Below are positions 1 to 7,914 of a stretch of DNA of 64,000 nt, piece by piece. Source of the DNA: an uncultured Pseudomonadota bacterium (lineage in GTDB: Bacteria; Pseudomonadota; Gammaproteobacteria; Methylococcales; Methylomonadaceae); assembly GCA_903870545.1 (NCBI GenBank), contig CAIQDI010000033.1:1-64000 (forward strand). The letters run 5' to 3'. Under the pieces are notes generated by a model. That model made no database searches, was not told the DNA's origin, and worked only from the letters and a program-made list of their open reading frames with translations. The first letter of the stretch is position 1; every line of letters begins with the position of its first letter. The translations under genes were made by a program, and so were the position numbers.

Positions 1-2717
1 GAAATGGTTTTCGCGGCAATCGTCACGTCGGAAACCCCAACGATTTCAACGGTGCCAGCGGTGGCTTTGAGCGCAGTCCAATGTTGCGCGGGTGTCGCAG
101 AATTCGCGAACATCGCTAGCGCAAAATCGACTTTGCCCAGTTTTAAGCCCATTTCATCAACGGTGCCGCCGTTGATGCCAGCGAACGCGGACGCATCGGC
201 ACCACCAATAATTAACGCATTCGCTTTGACTTTTTTGCCGTCAGAAAGGGTGAGATTTTGTTCCGATTTTTCAAAAGCAAAGTCGCCTTTCACCATGAAA
301 TAACCCGCCACGGCGATGTCTAAATTGCCCGCCGCGCGAATTATTTCGCCCGTTTTACCGTCGAAATCCAACGTGAGTGAACTGGTTAAACCGGTCGCAA
401 CTTTCACGGTTTGCGTTTTGAAATCGACCACGGTTTTGGTTTTTTTATCTTCAAGGTTTAGTTCAACCGTGATTTTTTTAGCTTTCAATTCAATATCGGT
501 GGTACCAATTAACGCAACTTTTTCAGAATCTGCTTTTAACGATGTCCATTTTCTTGGCGCGATTTGTACTCGTTCTGAAAATAATGCTAAAGCCAAATTT
601 GTACTGCCTAACGTCAAACCTAATGCCGATTTTTCATTGTTATTTATGCCGAAAAAAGCCTCTAAATTTGAGCCGCCCAATGTTAAAACATCAACATCAA
701 CACTCTTGCCATTTGATAATTGAACTTTTGATTGGTTTTTATAAAATGTAAAATTTCCTGTTGCCTTAAAACTATCTGCAACTGTTATATTTCCATTTTC
801 AATTTTGATTTCTTGCAGCGTTTTTGAGGCGGGTAAATCAACAAATTGATAACTATTTTCTGAGCTAGTTAAGGTAGTTTTTGTGAAGCTAACCCCCGTT
901 TGATTCCATCGAACCGTCACTTTTTCGGCTGATAAATTTGCCGTATCGCCAAATTGAGCAACCAATTTTCCTTTTGCTTCTAAGGCTTTTCCTTTTTCGC
1001 CAACGACTAAACCGAAATTCGTTTCTGAAACCCCAATTTTATAATCGCCTGATGTCATCATGACGGACGCATTTTTGCCAATAAATTGAAGTTCTGTTTT
1101 GTTTTTAACAACTGAAATATCACCAGAAATTGTAAACGTATTTGCAATTTGTGTGGTTAAACTAGTTATGCTGATTTCTTGTAATGTTTTGGAGGCTTTT
1201 AAATCGCCAAATGTGTAAGAATTTCCTGCAAATTTAATTGCACGTTTTGAATAATCGACATCACTAGTATTCAAACGTACTGTTACCGCATCGGCTTTTG
1301 ATGAGGCGAAATCTCCACTTTCAATTAGCAATGCGCCACTTGCTTCTAAGGCTGTACCTTTGTCACTTATCAACAAACCTAACGTGCCTTTTTCAAGTCC
1401 AATTGTGGTGTTTGCAGCGGTTAAATTTGCGGTTACATCGGTTGCAACCGCTTGAATAATTTGATTGTCTTTTGAAAACCAGAAATTACCAGCAACATTG
1501 AATTCACTAATTTTTAATTCGGCACTGCCGCCAATTTGCAGTCGTTCGCCCAATTTTCCATCGTCATTAAATTTCGCTAATTCACCGACAGAATCTGTCA
1601 CTACGATTGGCGTTGCGACCAAATTTAAAACGGTTTGATTTACATTTTTTGTTTTATTTACGCCTAAACCTTCACTGAAATCGAGTGTTAAATCACTTGC
1701 TGAAACACTCAATTCGGGTAGCGCATTGAACGATAATCCGCCCATCGAACCTTTTGCCATAACCCAACTTCTGTCGTCGGCATTATCAACAGGATTGATG
1801 AATGCCAGTCCTAAATCGACTTTATTGAATAATAAACCTTTAGCTTCTGCACTCAATTCACCGCCATTTAAACCCAAAAAACCTTGGGCATCACGCGCAG
1901 ATAAAATCCAAGTTTCGGCAGCAACTTTGCTGTTATCACTTAATGTGTAATTTGTGTTGGTATTTTGTAGACCAAATGAAATGTGTCCGGATACATTTAA
2001 ACTGCTGCCTAAATTTACAGAACCGTCCAATTCAACGGTTTTTGCCGCTTTACTGAAATAATCGTAATTAAACAATTGTCCAAGCGCGTCATTTTTTGCT
2101 GAATCATTCCCCAACAAATTAAAGCCATCACCTATAACAAATTCTTTGGTGACTAATTGCAAACTGTGTGGTGTTTGCACAATGTCAAAATAATAATCAC
2201 TGTTAAAACCGTACAATCCAACAGCATTATCAAAACTGCCGGTGATGGAATCGAATTTTAAAATATCGAATGTATCACCAATTTTGGGTTGAAAATTAAA
2301 CTGTGAAATCGACAACGTTCCCGCTAAATTTACGGCACCCGAAACGTTTAACTGGTCATAGGTTTTCCCTGCTTCTGTGCCACCGATTTGAATTTCTAGC
2401 GTATTTTTTACGGTTTGAGAAAAACTTTTTAAATTTTGAATTTCAAAACTCGCTAATGTATCAACACTTAACGCCAGGGATTTTGAAACAGTATTTTTTT
2501 GCAGGGCGATATTTTCAGCGGGTATTTGTTTTGCGCTGGAGCTGAAAACTTGCTGTCTAAGTAAATCGAGGGTTTGTTGTTGCGGATTATTTTCTGGAAT
2601 AAAACTCTCATGAAGTGTTCCAAGCACGGGGTCTGCTGAAAGTAAAATTCGTGATTCAAGATTTTCAACTTTGAACAACTCTTTTCTAATTGCTCGTAAA
2701 ATCTTCGACTTTTTCAT
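1..2717 (-). CDS. Giant LEPR-XLL domain surface protein, 5' part (runs off window)
   Basis: An uninterrupted frame of 905 codons runs from the ATG at 2717 to the left edge, so only the N-terminal part is seen. The N-terminus is basic and carries LESRILLSADP at residues 20-30, the signature of the LEPR-XLL domain found at the start of very large, mostly type I-exported surface proteins. The rest is Ala/Gly/Thr/Asp-rich and beta-like with no Cys-rich or enzymatic motif. It contains internal repeats of about 122 residues: SKTLQEISI and SKTLQEIKI recur at that spacing, each preceded by a GKALEAKG-like and an AVTVR-like segment. A GGATGAAG stretch upstream can serve as ribosome binding site. SapC lies just upstream on the same strand. 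The LEPR-XLL call rests on the N-terminal motif; an adhesin or matrix role is inference. Confidence 0.85.
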   Translation of the reverse strand, partial: MKKSKILRAIRKELFKVENLESRILLSADPVLGTLHESFIPENNPQQQTLDLLRQQVFSSSAKQIPAENIALQKNTVSKSLALSVDTLASFEIQNLKSFSQTVKNTLEIQIGGTEAGKTYDQLNVSGAVNLAGTLSISQFNFQPKIGDTFDILKFDSITGSFDNAVGLYGFNSDYYFDIVQTPHSLQLVTKEFVIGDGFNLLGNDSAKNDALGQLFNYDYFSKAAKTVELDGSVNLGSSLNVSGHISFGLQNTNTNYTLSDNSKVAAETWILSARDAQGFLGLNGGELSAEAKGLLFNKVDLGLAFINPVDNADDRSWVMAKGSMGGLSFNALPELSVSASDLTLDFSEGLGVNKTKNVNQTVLNLVATPIVVTDSVGELAKFNDDGKLGERLQIGGSAELKISEFNVAGNFWFSKDNQIIQAVATDVTANLTAANTTIGLEKGTLGLLISDKGTALEASGALLIESGDFASSKADAVTVRLNTSDVDYSKRAIKFAGNSYTFGDLKASKTLQEISITSLTTQIANTFTISGDISVVKNKTELQFIGKNASVMMTSGDYKIGVSETNFGLVVGEKGKALEAKGKLVAQFGDTANLSAEKVTVRWNQTGVSFTKTTLTSSENSYQFVDLPASKTLQEIKIENGNITVADSFKATGNFTFYKNQSKVQLSNGKSVDVDVLTLGGSNLEAFFGINNNEKSALGLTLGSTNLALALFSERVQIAPRKWTSLKADSEKVALIGTTDIELKAKKITVELNLEDKKTKTVVDFKTQTVKVATGLTSSLTLDFDGKTGEIIRAAGNLDIAVAGYFMVKGDFAFEKSEQNLTLSDGKKVKANALIIGGADASAFAGINGGTVDEMGLKLGKVDFALAMFANSATPAQHWTALKATAGTVEIVGVSDVTIAAKTI

Positions 2718-2764
2718 TGCACTTCATCCATTTTGTTATGTAAATCTACTTTCGATACCTAAAA

Positions 2765-2788
2765 TTAGGCGCGAGTAGTCGCGCCTAA
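2765..2788 (-). terminator. Hairpin between sapC and the LEPR-XLL gene
   Basis: A perfect 10-bp inverted repeat (TTAGGCGCGA / TCGCGCCTAA) with a 4-nt loop is followed on the minus strand by four T residues. It sits in the 83-bp gap between the SapC stop and the LEPR-XLL start. It could end the sapC transcript or attenuate read-through into the giant gene. Confidence 0.55.
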
Positions 2789-2800
2789 AATACAACATTC

Positions 2801-3574
2801 TTAATGAAGTTTTTTGTTCATATTTTCGATGTCAGCAAACTGATCCACGCCATTATCCGAACTCACACCTTTGTCATCCTCATCGAGTTTTAACAAACGT
2901 TCAATTTGCGCGAGTGAAACCAAATGCGCGTAAATGGGGGGTAAAAATTTTTTTTCTCGAATGCGTAAAAATGTGTCATTTGAAAAGCCGTTCAAACGTT
3001 CTTCGTTAATAACATAACAGCCGGTAATATCTTTAATTTCGTCGCCTTGACGGACTTTCATATTTAACGGCGTGAACAAATTATGCTCACCCAGAAAATG
3101 ACAAAAATCTTGTGTGAAGCGTTCCATTTGTTGCAATTCACTTAAATACTGTTTGACACGTTCCATCATTTCTTCAGGTTCGCCTTGGTCGTTGAACAAC
3201 GCTAAACCTTCATCATCGCTGATTAAATCGCTGTCGTTATCGAGGCAAACGGTATAGCGTTCTTCCGTTTCATCAATTCTTGCTAATGCAAACGGATAAC
3301 GGCGAATGATGGCTGGAATGTAAGACGCATCCCATTTTCCTTCTTTCACAAATAAATTTGTGCCTGTTTCCAAACCTAACAAAACGACAGGACGAAATTC
3401 ATCACGTTCTTTGTCTTCCAAAAATACAATCGGATACGTTGATGATGCCCGCGAAAATTCATGCACCATAATCGATGCTAAATTGAAGTTTTTCGCAAAA
3501 TCAAAATTCGTAATCGGTTTAATTTTTTTATCGCGGTGTTGATCTAGTGTAATTGGAACGATATTTTGGAACAT
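2801..3574 (-). CDS. SapC family protein
   Basis: 257 residues of the SapC family, named after a gene in the Campylobacter fetus S-layer locus. The biochemical role of the family is not established. The order N-terminal VPITLDQHRDKKI, central FLEDKERDEFRPVVLLGL and a conserved YPFALA segment matches the family. No signal peptide or membrane segment is seen, so it is probably cytoplasmic. The start at 3574 has a GAGGA ribosome binding site preceded by a hexanucleotide tandem repeat. Family members are often found near genes for RTX-type exported proteins, and here the LEPR-XLL gene follows after 83 bp, so a role in making or exporting that surface protein is a reasonable inference. Confidence 0.85.
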   Translation of the reverse strand: MFQNIVPITLDQHRDKKIKPITNFDFAKNFNLASIMVHEFSRASSTYPIVFLEDKERDEFRPVVLLGLETGTNLFVKEGKWDASYIPAIIRRYPFALARIDETEERYTVCLDNDSDLISDDEGLALFNDQGEPEEMMERVKQYLSELQQMERFTQDFCHFLGEHNLFTPLNMKVRQGDEIKDITGCYVINEERLNGFSNDTFLRIREKKFLPPIYAHLVSLAQIERLLKLDEDDKGVSSDNGVDQFADIENMNKKLH

Positions 3575-3590
3575 TTTTTATCCTCTAAAT

Positions 3591-3614
3591 GAAAATGAAA
3601 ATGAAAATGAAAAT
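3591..3614. repeat. Hexanucleotide tandem repeat upstream of sapC
   Basis: Four perfect copies of GAAAAT (ATTTTC on the coding strand), plus a partial copy, lie just 5' of the sapC ribosome binding site. Change in copy number would alter the distance between the ribosome binding site and upstream promoter elements without touching the reading frame. Confidence 0.8.
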
Positions 3615-3751
3615 TCAAAGCTGTACTGTGATAAATTTTACTGGTTTTTAAGCCAAAATAAGTATGTCATATTTGGCGAAGGCATGCTATCCAAGATTAG
3701 AAAAATAGACTGGTGCTATAATGCTTTTTGGGACGAAATTAAGCCGGCAAA

Positions 3752-3847
3752 ATGCAAAATTGGATAGCCCTAAAAACCCTTTTAGTTATTATTTTTCAAT
3801 TGGCTATTAGTACGGCAGTGGTGGCTGTTTTGTGGTGTGATATTTAA
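3752..3847 (+). CDS. Possible 31-aa membrane peptide
   Basis: An ATG frame of 31 codons encodes a peptide with one long hydrophobic stretch (ALKTLLVIIFQLAISTAVV) ending in LWCDI. An extended -10 box (TGCTATAAT, 3714-3722) lies about 30 bp upstream. No clear ribosome binding site or -35 box is visible. Its end overlaps the 3' end of the convergent kinase gene by 4 bp. It could be a real small membrane protein or chance. Confidence 0.25.
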   Translation: MQNWIALKTLLVIIFQLAISTAVVAVLWCDI

Positions 3848-5424
3848 AAAAACTTCAATTTTCGAGCGTGTTTTTTAACGGCGGGAGACTCTGGCAAGAT
3901 AAACGTCACTTTGACTTTCAAACCGCCCAATTCAGATTCACCTAACGCTAATTCGGCATGATGATTAGCGGCTATTCGTTGCACAATTGAAAATCCCAAA
4001 CCCGTACCGTGCGCGGTGTGAGCGGTTTCGACGCACCGATGAAAGCGTTTTAACGAATTTTCATATTGATCCGGTGCAATGCCAGGGCCGGAATCTTCCA
4101 CGCAAAAAATCAACGCTGTTTCGGTACCCACCAAACTCACTTTGATATTGCCGCGCAACGGCGTGTATTTAATGGCGTTATCAATAATATTTCGCAACAA
4201 AATGTTAATCAATAATGTGTTCGCCATAATCGGCACCACTTTTTCGGCAATAAATTCAACGTGAATGCGCTTTTTATAGGCTTCCGAATCAAGTTCCGTA
4301 ATCACTTGCACAATTTCTTGATCAACTTGCGTCACGGTTTTTGCCAAATATTCGGTATTGGAATCGATGCGCGAAAACGTCAATAATTGCTGCACCAAAT
4401 ACGTCATGCGATAAACCGCTTGTTCAATCCGTTTCAAGGCTTGATTTCGCACGGTTTCGTCCGCCGTTCGCAACGCTACTTGCGCTTGTGTCAATAAACC
4501 CGCCAACGGCGTGCGTAATTCGTGCGCGGCATCGGCGGTGAATTGACGTTCATGCTCAAAAGCCTGTTCGAGCTGCACAAACAGCGTGTTGATTTCATGG
4601 ACAATTGGCACAATTTCATTCGGTAATCGTTCAATCGACAACGGTTTTAAATAACTCGCTTCCCGCCGCGACAACGCAATTTCCAAACGATGCAACGGTT
4701 CCAACGCACGCCCGACAATCAACCAAATCACCCAGCCTAAAATCGGCAAACCAATTAAAAACTGCATCACCAGTTGTGTCGAAATTTCATCGGTTAATTC
4801 GGCACGAATCTCTTCTTTTTGCCCGACATGAATAACGTATTCGCCATTGGTGCTGGCAATGCTGAAAACGTACCACAAATGCCCATCGATATTGGTTTCA
4901 CTAAAACCGTGATCCGCTGAAGACAGCGCGAATAAAGGCGCACTGTCGGAATGCAACACAATTCCATTGGTATTCGACCACAGCTGAAAGGCAATTTTTC
5001 GTTCGTATTTATGCCCCAGCGTCCCCGATTGCAACAAATCATCGAATACGCCCCACAGTTGATCATCGATATTTTTCTCGTCAAAACTGTGCAACAACAT
5101 CGGCGCGGATTCGGGTTTTAACAGATTATTTTGATCGTCCGTTAGCAATTGAAACGCCCGATTTTTATTGTGTTTGCGACCCAATGGAACGTGTAAATTT
5201 TCGTCATTTTGCACTTGCATCCAATGTGTAGACAACGACCCTTCGCGCAATAAACTTTCAATAAAACTGTGCAACACTTTTGCCGATTGCGCGAGTTCGG
5301 CATCGAATAAACTGGCGACTTCGTTGCGCGTCACTTTGTAGGTAAAAAAAGCGGTCACGCCCCAAATACACATCGACGCGGTCAATAAACTAAATAGTAA
5401 TAAATGGCGCAGCGAATAATTCAA
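3844..5424 (-). CDS. Sensor histidine kinase, QseC-like
   Basis: 526 residues. A membrane helix at about 8-30 and another at about 216-238 bracket a periplasmic sensor region. HAMP-like sequence follows, then the HisKA H-box with the phospho-accepting His at 301 (AAHELRTPLAG), the N-box NIIDNAIKYTP, and G-boxes DSGPGI and GTGLGF. The periplasmic part holds two related segments (about 91-128 and 145-189), both AFQL...SAP...NID-LW-VF, so the QseC-type 2CSK_N motif appears duplicated. The start is a TTG overlapping the TGA of the upstream regulator gene, which gives translational coupling. It should phosphorylate that regulator; the signal is unknown. Confidence 0.9.
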   Translation of the reverse strand: MNYSLRHLLLFSLLTASMCIWGVTAFFTYKVTRNEVASLFDAELAQSAKVLHSFIESLLREGSLSTHWMQVQNDENLHVPLGRKHNKNRAFQLLTDDQNNLLKPESAPMLLHSFDEKNIDDQLWGVFDDLLQSGTLGHKYERKIAFQLWSNTNGIVLHSDSAPLFALSSADHGFSETNIDGHLWYVFSIASTNGEYVIHVGQKEEIRAELTDEISTQLVMQFLIGLPILGWVIWLIVGRALEPLHRLEIALSRREASYLKPLSIERLPNEIVPIVHEINTLFVQLEQAFEHERQFTADAAHELRTPLAGLLTQAQVALRTADETVRNQALKRIEQAVYRMTYLVQQLLTFSRIDSNTEYLAKTVTQVDQEIVQVITELDSEAYKKRIHVEFIAEKVVPIMANTLLINILLRNIIDNAIKYTPLRGNIKVSLVGTETALIFCVEDSGPGIAPDQYENSLKRFHRCVETAHTAHGTGLGFSIVQRIAANHHAELALGESELGGLKVKVTFILPESPAVKKHARKLKFF

Positions 5425-6089
5425 AATTCATCATCCGCGTCAATAATGTAGCCCACACCACGCACTGTGCGAATCACGGCGGCATCGAGTTTTTTACGCA
5501 AATGGTGAATGTGAACTTCGACGGTGTTGCTTTCCACGTCCGAATTCCACGAATACAAACTTTCTTCCAATCGAGCGCGAGAAATTACCCGCCCGATATT
5601 GCTCATTAAAAAACTCAAAATCTCGAATTCTTTTTGAGACACATCGACTTTTTCACCCTGAAATGTGACGTGACGGGACGCAGGATCCAGAATAATGCCA
5701 TTGTGTTCAATCGTTGGCGTGCCGCGTCCTTCATTGCGTCGCGCCAACGCGCGTAATCGAGCGCACACTTCGTTTAAATCAAATGGCTTAATGACAAAAT
5801 CGTCTGCGCCGCTGTCCAATCCCAAAATTCGGTCGGGAATCGTGTCTTTTGCCGTCAAAACTAAAACTGGCGTTTCATTTTTACGACTTCGCAACGCGCG
5901 TAGAATGCTGATTCCATCCATATCGGGCAAATTTAAATCCAATACGACTAATTCATAACTGTTCAGTTTTAAGGCTTCGTCCGCGAGTTTGCCATTTGTC
6001 AGCCAATCGACCGCGTAACCTTCCATTTTTAAGCCCGCCGCCAATCCGTCACCTAAAATTTCATCATCTTCAACCAATAAAAGTCGCAT
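5421..6089 (-). CDS. OmpR-family response regulator, QseB-like
   Basis: 222 residues. An N-terminal receiver domain has the acidic pair EDDE near residue 8, phospho-acceptor Asp in VVLDLNLPDMDG near residue 51, and the conserved Lys in VIKPFD. A C-terminal winged-helix domain ends with VHIHHLRKKLD and TVRGVGYI, typical of the OmpR/PhoB class. It is cotranscribed with the downstream sensor kinase with a 4-bp overlap, so it is the cognate DNA-binding output protein. Targets are not visible from the window. Confidence 0.93.
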   Translation of the reverse strand: MRLLLVEDDEILGDGLAAGLKMEGYAVDWLTNGKLADEALKLNSYELVVLDLNLPDMDGISILRALRSRKNETPVLVLTAKDTIPDRILGLDSGADDFVIKPFDLNEVCARLRALARRNEGRGTPTIEHNGIILDPASRHVTFQGEKVDVSQKEFEILSFLMSNIGRVISRARLEESLYSWNSDVESNTVEVHIHHLRKKLDAAVIRTVRGVGYIIDADDEF

Positions 6090-6133
6090 AAATCCTCACT
6101 CTATTTTGCGTTACGCTCGATGCGCGAAAAAAC

Positions 6134-7789
6134 TTAAACTTTGAGCAAATTTTCTTTGGAATCGTCAATAATCGCGGCGATTTTATCGGCTTCAACGCGC
6201 GTCATTAAAGGTTTGAAATCGTTTAAGGTGTGATTGACCAACGGTTGTAATTCATCAATCCACGTTGTGATGGGCGCGTTCAAAAACAATTCCGCTTCCG
6301 TCGTCAGTGCAGGTAAAACGGGTTTCAAATACGCCGCCAAAATGCGGAACAAGTTAATCGCCACCGAACATACGTCGTGCAATTCCGTGTCTTTGCCTTC
6401 TTCTTTGGCGATTGACCACGGTTTTTTGTGATCAATATATTGGTTCGCTTTATCGGCTAATTCCATGATTTCGCGCATCGCTTTGCCAAATTCGCGGTGT
6501 TCGTAATAATCGGCAATGGTGTCATTCACCGCGATAAATTCGGCAAATAATTCCGGTTCAACGCAGGTCGCCGACAGTTGATTATCGAATTTTTTACGAA
6601 TAAAACCGCTGCAACGGCTGGCGATATTGACGACTTTTCCGACCAAATCCGAATTCACGCGCTGACTAAAATCGTCGAAATTTAAATCTAAATCATCGAT
6701 GGTGTTACTCAATTTTGCCGCAAAATAATAACGCAGATATTCCGGATTTAAATGGTCAAGATACGTCCGCGCGGTGATAAATGTGCCGCGTGATTTCGAC
6801 ATTTTTTCACCGTTCACCGTCAAAAATCCGTGGGCAAAAATCGCATCTGGCGTTCTGAAATTCGCGCCACTCAACATTGCTGGCCAAAACAAAGCGTGAA
6901 AATAAATAATGTCTTTACCGATGAAATGATACAACTCAACGTCGCTGTCTTTCGCCCAAAAATCATCGAAATTCAAATCGGTTTTGTCGCACAAATTTTG
7001 AAAACTCGCCATGTAACCAATCGGCGCATCGAGCCAAACGTAAAAATATTTATTCGGTGCGTCGGGAATTTCAAAACCAAAATACGGCGCATCACGCGAA
7101 ATATCCCATTGTTGCAAACCGCTTTCCAACCATTCCGCCAATTTGTTACGCACTTCGGCTTGCAAATGTCCTGCGTTCGTCCAGTCACGCAACATTTCGG
7201 TGAAATCTGCCAAATCGAAAAAGTAATGTTCAGATTCTTTTTCAATCGGCGTGGCACCCGAAATCGCAGAAACGGCATTTTTCAAATCGGTTGGCGAATA
7301 ATTCGCGCCACACACTTCGCACCCGTCGCCGTATTGGTCTTTCGCGCCACATTTTGGGCAATCGCCTTTGATAAAACGGTCAGGCAAAAACATATTTTTG
7401 ACCGGATCAAATGCTTGGGTAATCGTGCGCGAACTGATGTGTCCCGCGTCACGCAAGCGCGTATAAACCAACGATGAAAGCGTTTTGTTTTCGTCGGAAT
7501 GCGTGCTGTGATAATTGTCGAACGCAATGCCAAATTCGTTAAAATCGGCAATATGACTTTTGCCCACTTCGGCAATCAATTCTTCAGGCGTAATCCCGTC
7601 ACGATCCGCTTTAAGCATAATCGGTGTGCCGTGCGCGTCATCCGCACAAACGTAATAACATTCGTGACCGCGCTGTTTTTGAAAACGCACCCAAATATCG
7701 GTTTGAATGTATTCAACCAAGTGTCCTAAATGAATCGCGCCATTGGCGTAAGGTAACGCGCTGGTGACTAAAATTTTTCGTGGTGTCAT
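6134..7789 (-). CDS. metG: Methionyl-tRNA synthetase
   Basis: 551 residues. It charges tRNA-Met with methionine in the cytoplasm. The class I HIGH-like motif is HLGH at 20-23, the zinc knuckle CPKC...CEVC lies at about 144-160, and the KMSKS loop is present exactly ([12 protein letters not shown]). The anticodon-binding helical domain follows. The protein ends there and lacks the C-terminal tRNA-binding (Trbp111-like) dimerisation domain that brings the E. coli enzyme to 677 residues; the 44 bp before the next gene cannot encode it. Short forms are known in other bacteria, so this is probably a natural variant. The start at 7789 fits the conserved N-terminus [12 protein letters not shown]. 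Confidence 0.97.
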   Translation of the reverse strand: MTPRKILVTSALPYANGAIHLGHLVEYIQTDIWVRFQKQRGHECYYVCADDAHGTPIMLKADRDGITPEELIAEVGKSHIADFNEFGIAFDNYHSTHSDENKTLSSLVYTRLRDAGHISSRTITQAFDPVKNMFLPDRFIKGDCPKCGAKDQYGDGCEVCGANYSPTDLKNAVSAISGATPIEKESEHYFFDLADFTEMLRDWTNAGHLQAEVRNKLAEWLESGLQQWDISRDAPYFGFEIPDAPNKYFYVWLDAPIGYMASFQNLCDKTDLNFDDFWAKDSDVELYHFIGKDIIYFHALFWPAMLSGANFRTPDAIFAHGFLTVNGEKMSKSRGTFITARTYLDHLNPEYLRYYFAAKLSNTIDDLDLNFDDFSQRVNSDLVGKVVNIASRCSGFIRKKFDNQLSATCVEPELFAEFIAVNDTIADYYEHREFGKAMREIMELADKANQYIDHKKPWSIAKEEGKDTELHDVCSVAINLFRILAAYLKPVLPALTTEAELFLNAPITTWIDELQPLVNHTLNDFKPLMTRVEADKIAAIIDDSKENLLKV

Positions 7790-7914
7790 AAAATAATTAT
7801 CCGGTAATGTTTGAAAGTTAAGATGCGCGTATTATTGCACAAAATCAGAACACGAAAAAAACCGCGTTTTTATTTATAACCCACGAAATCAACCCATGAA
7901 TTTAGGATTCAAAA

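Noticed and set aside
4-723. Open frames on the plus strand in the first 0.7 kb
   Set aside because: They are shadows of the long minus-strand LEPR-XLL reading frame, which carries a family motif and is far longer.
6830-7477. A 215-codon open frame opposite metG
   Set aside because: Fully antisense to a highly conserved essential gene, with Arg/Phe/Ile-rich composition typical of a shadow frame.
6134-7789. MetG suspected of truncation because it lacks the C-terminal tRNA-binding domain
   Set aside because: The catalytic and anticodon domains are complete, no domain remnant follows in any frame, and short MetG proteins are normal in many bacteria.
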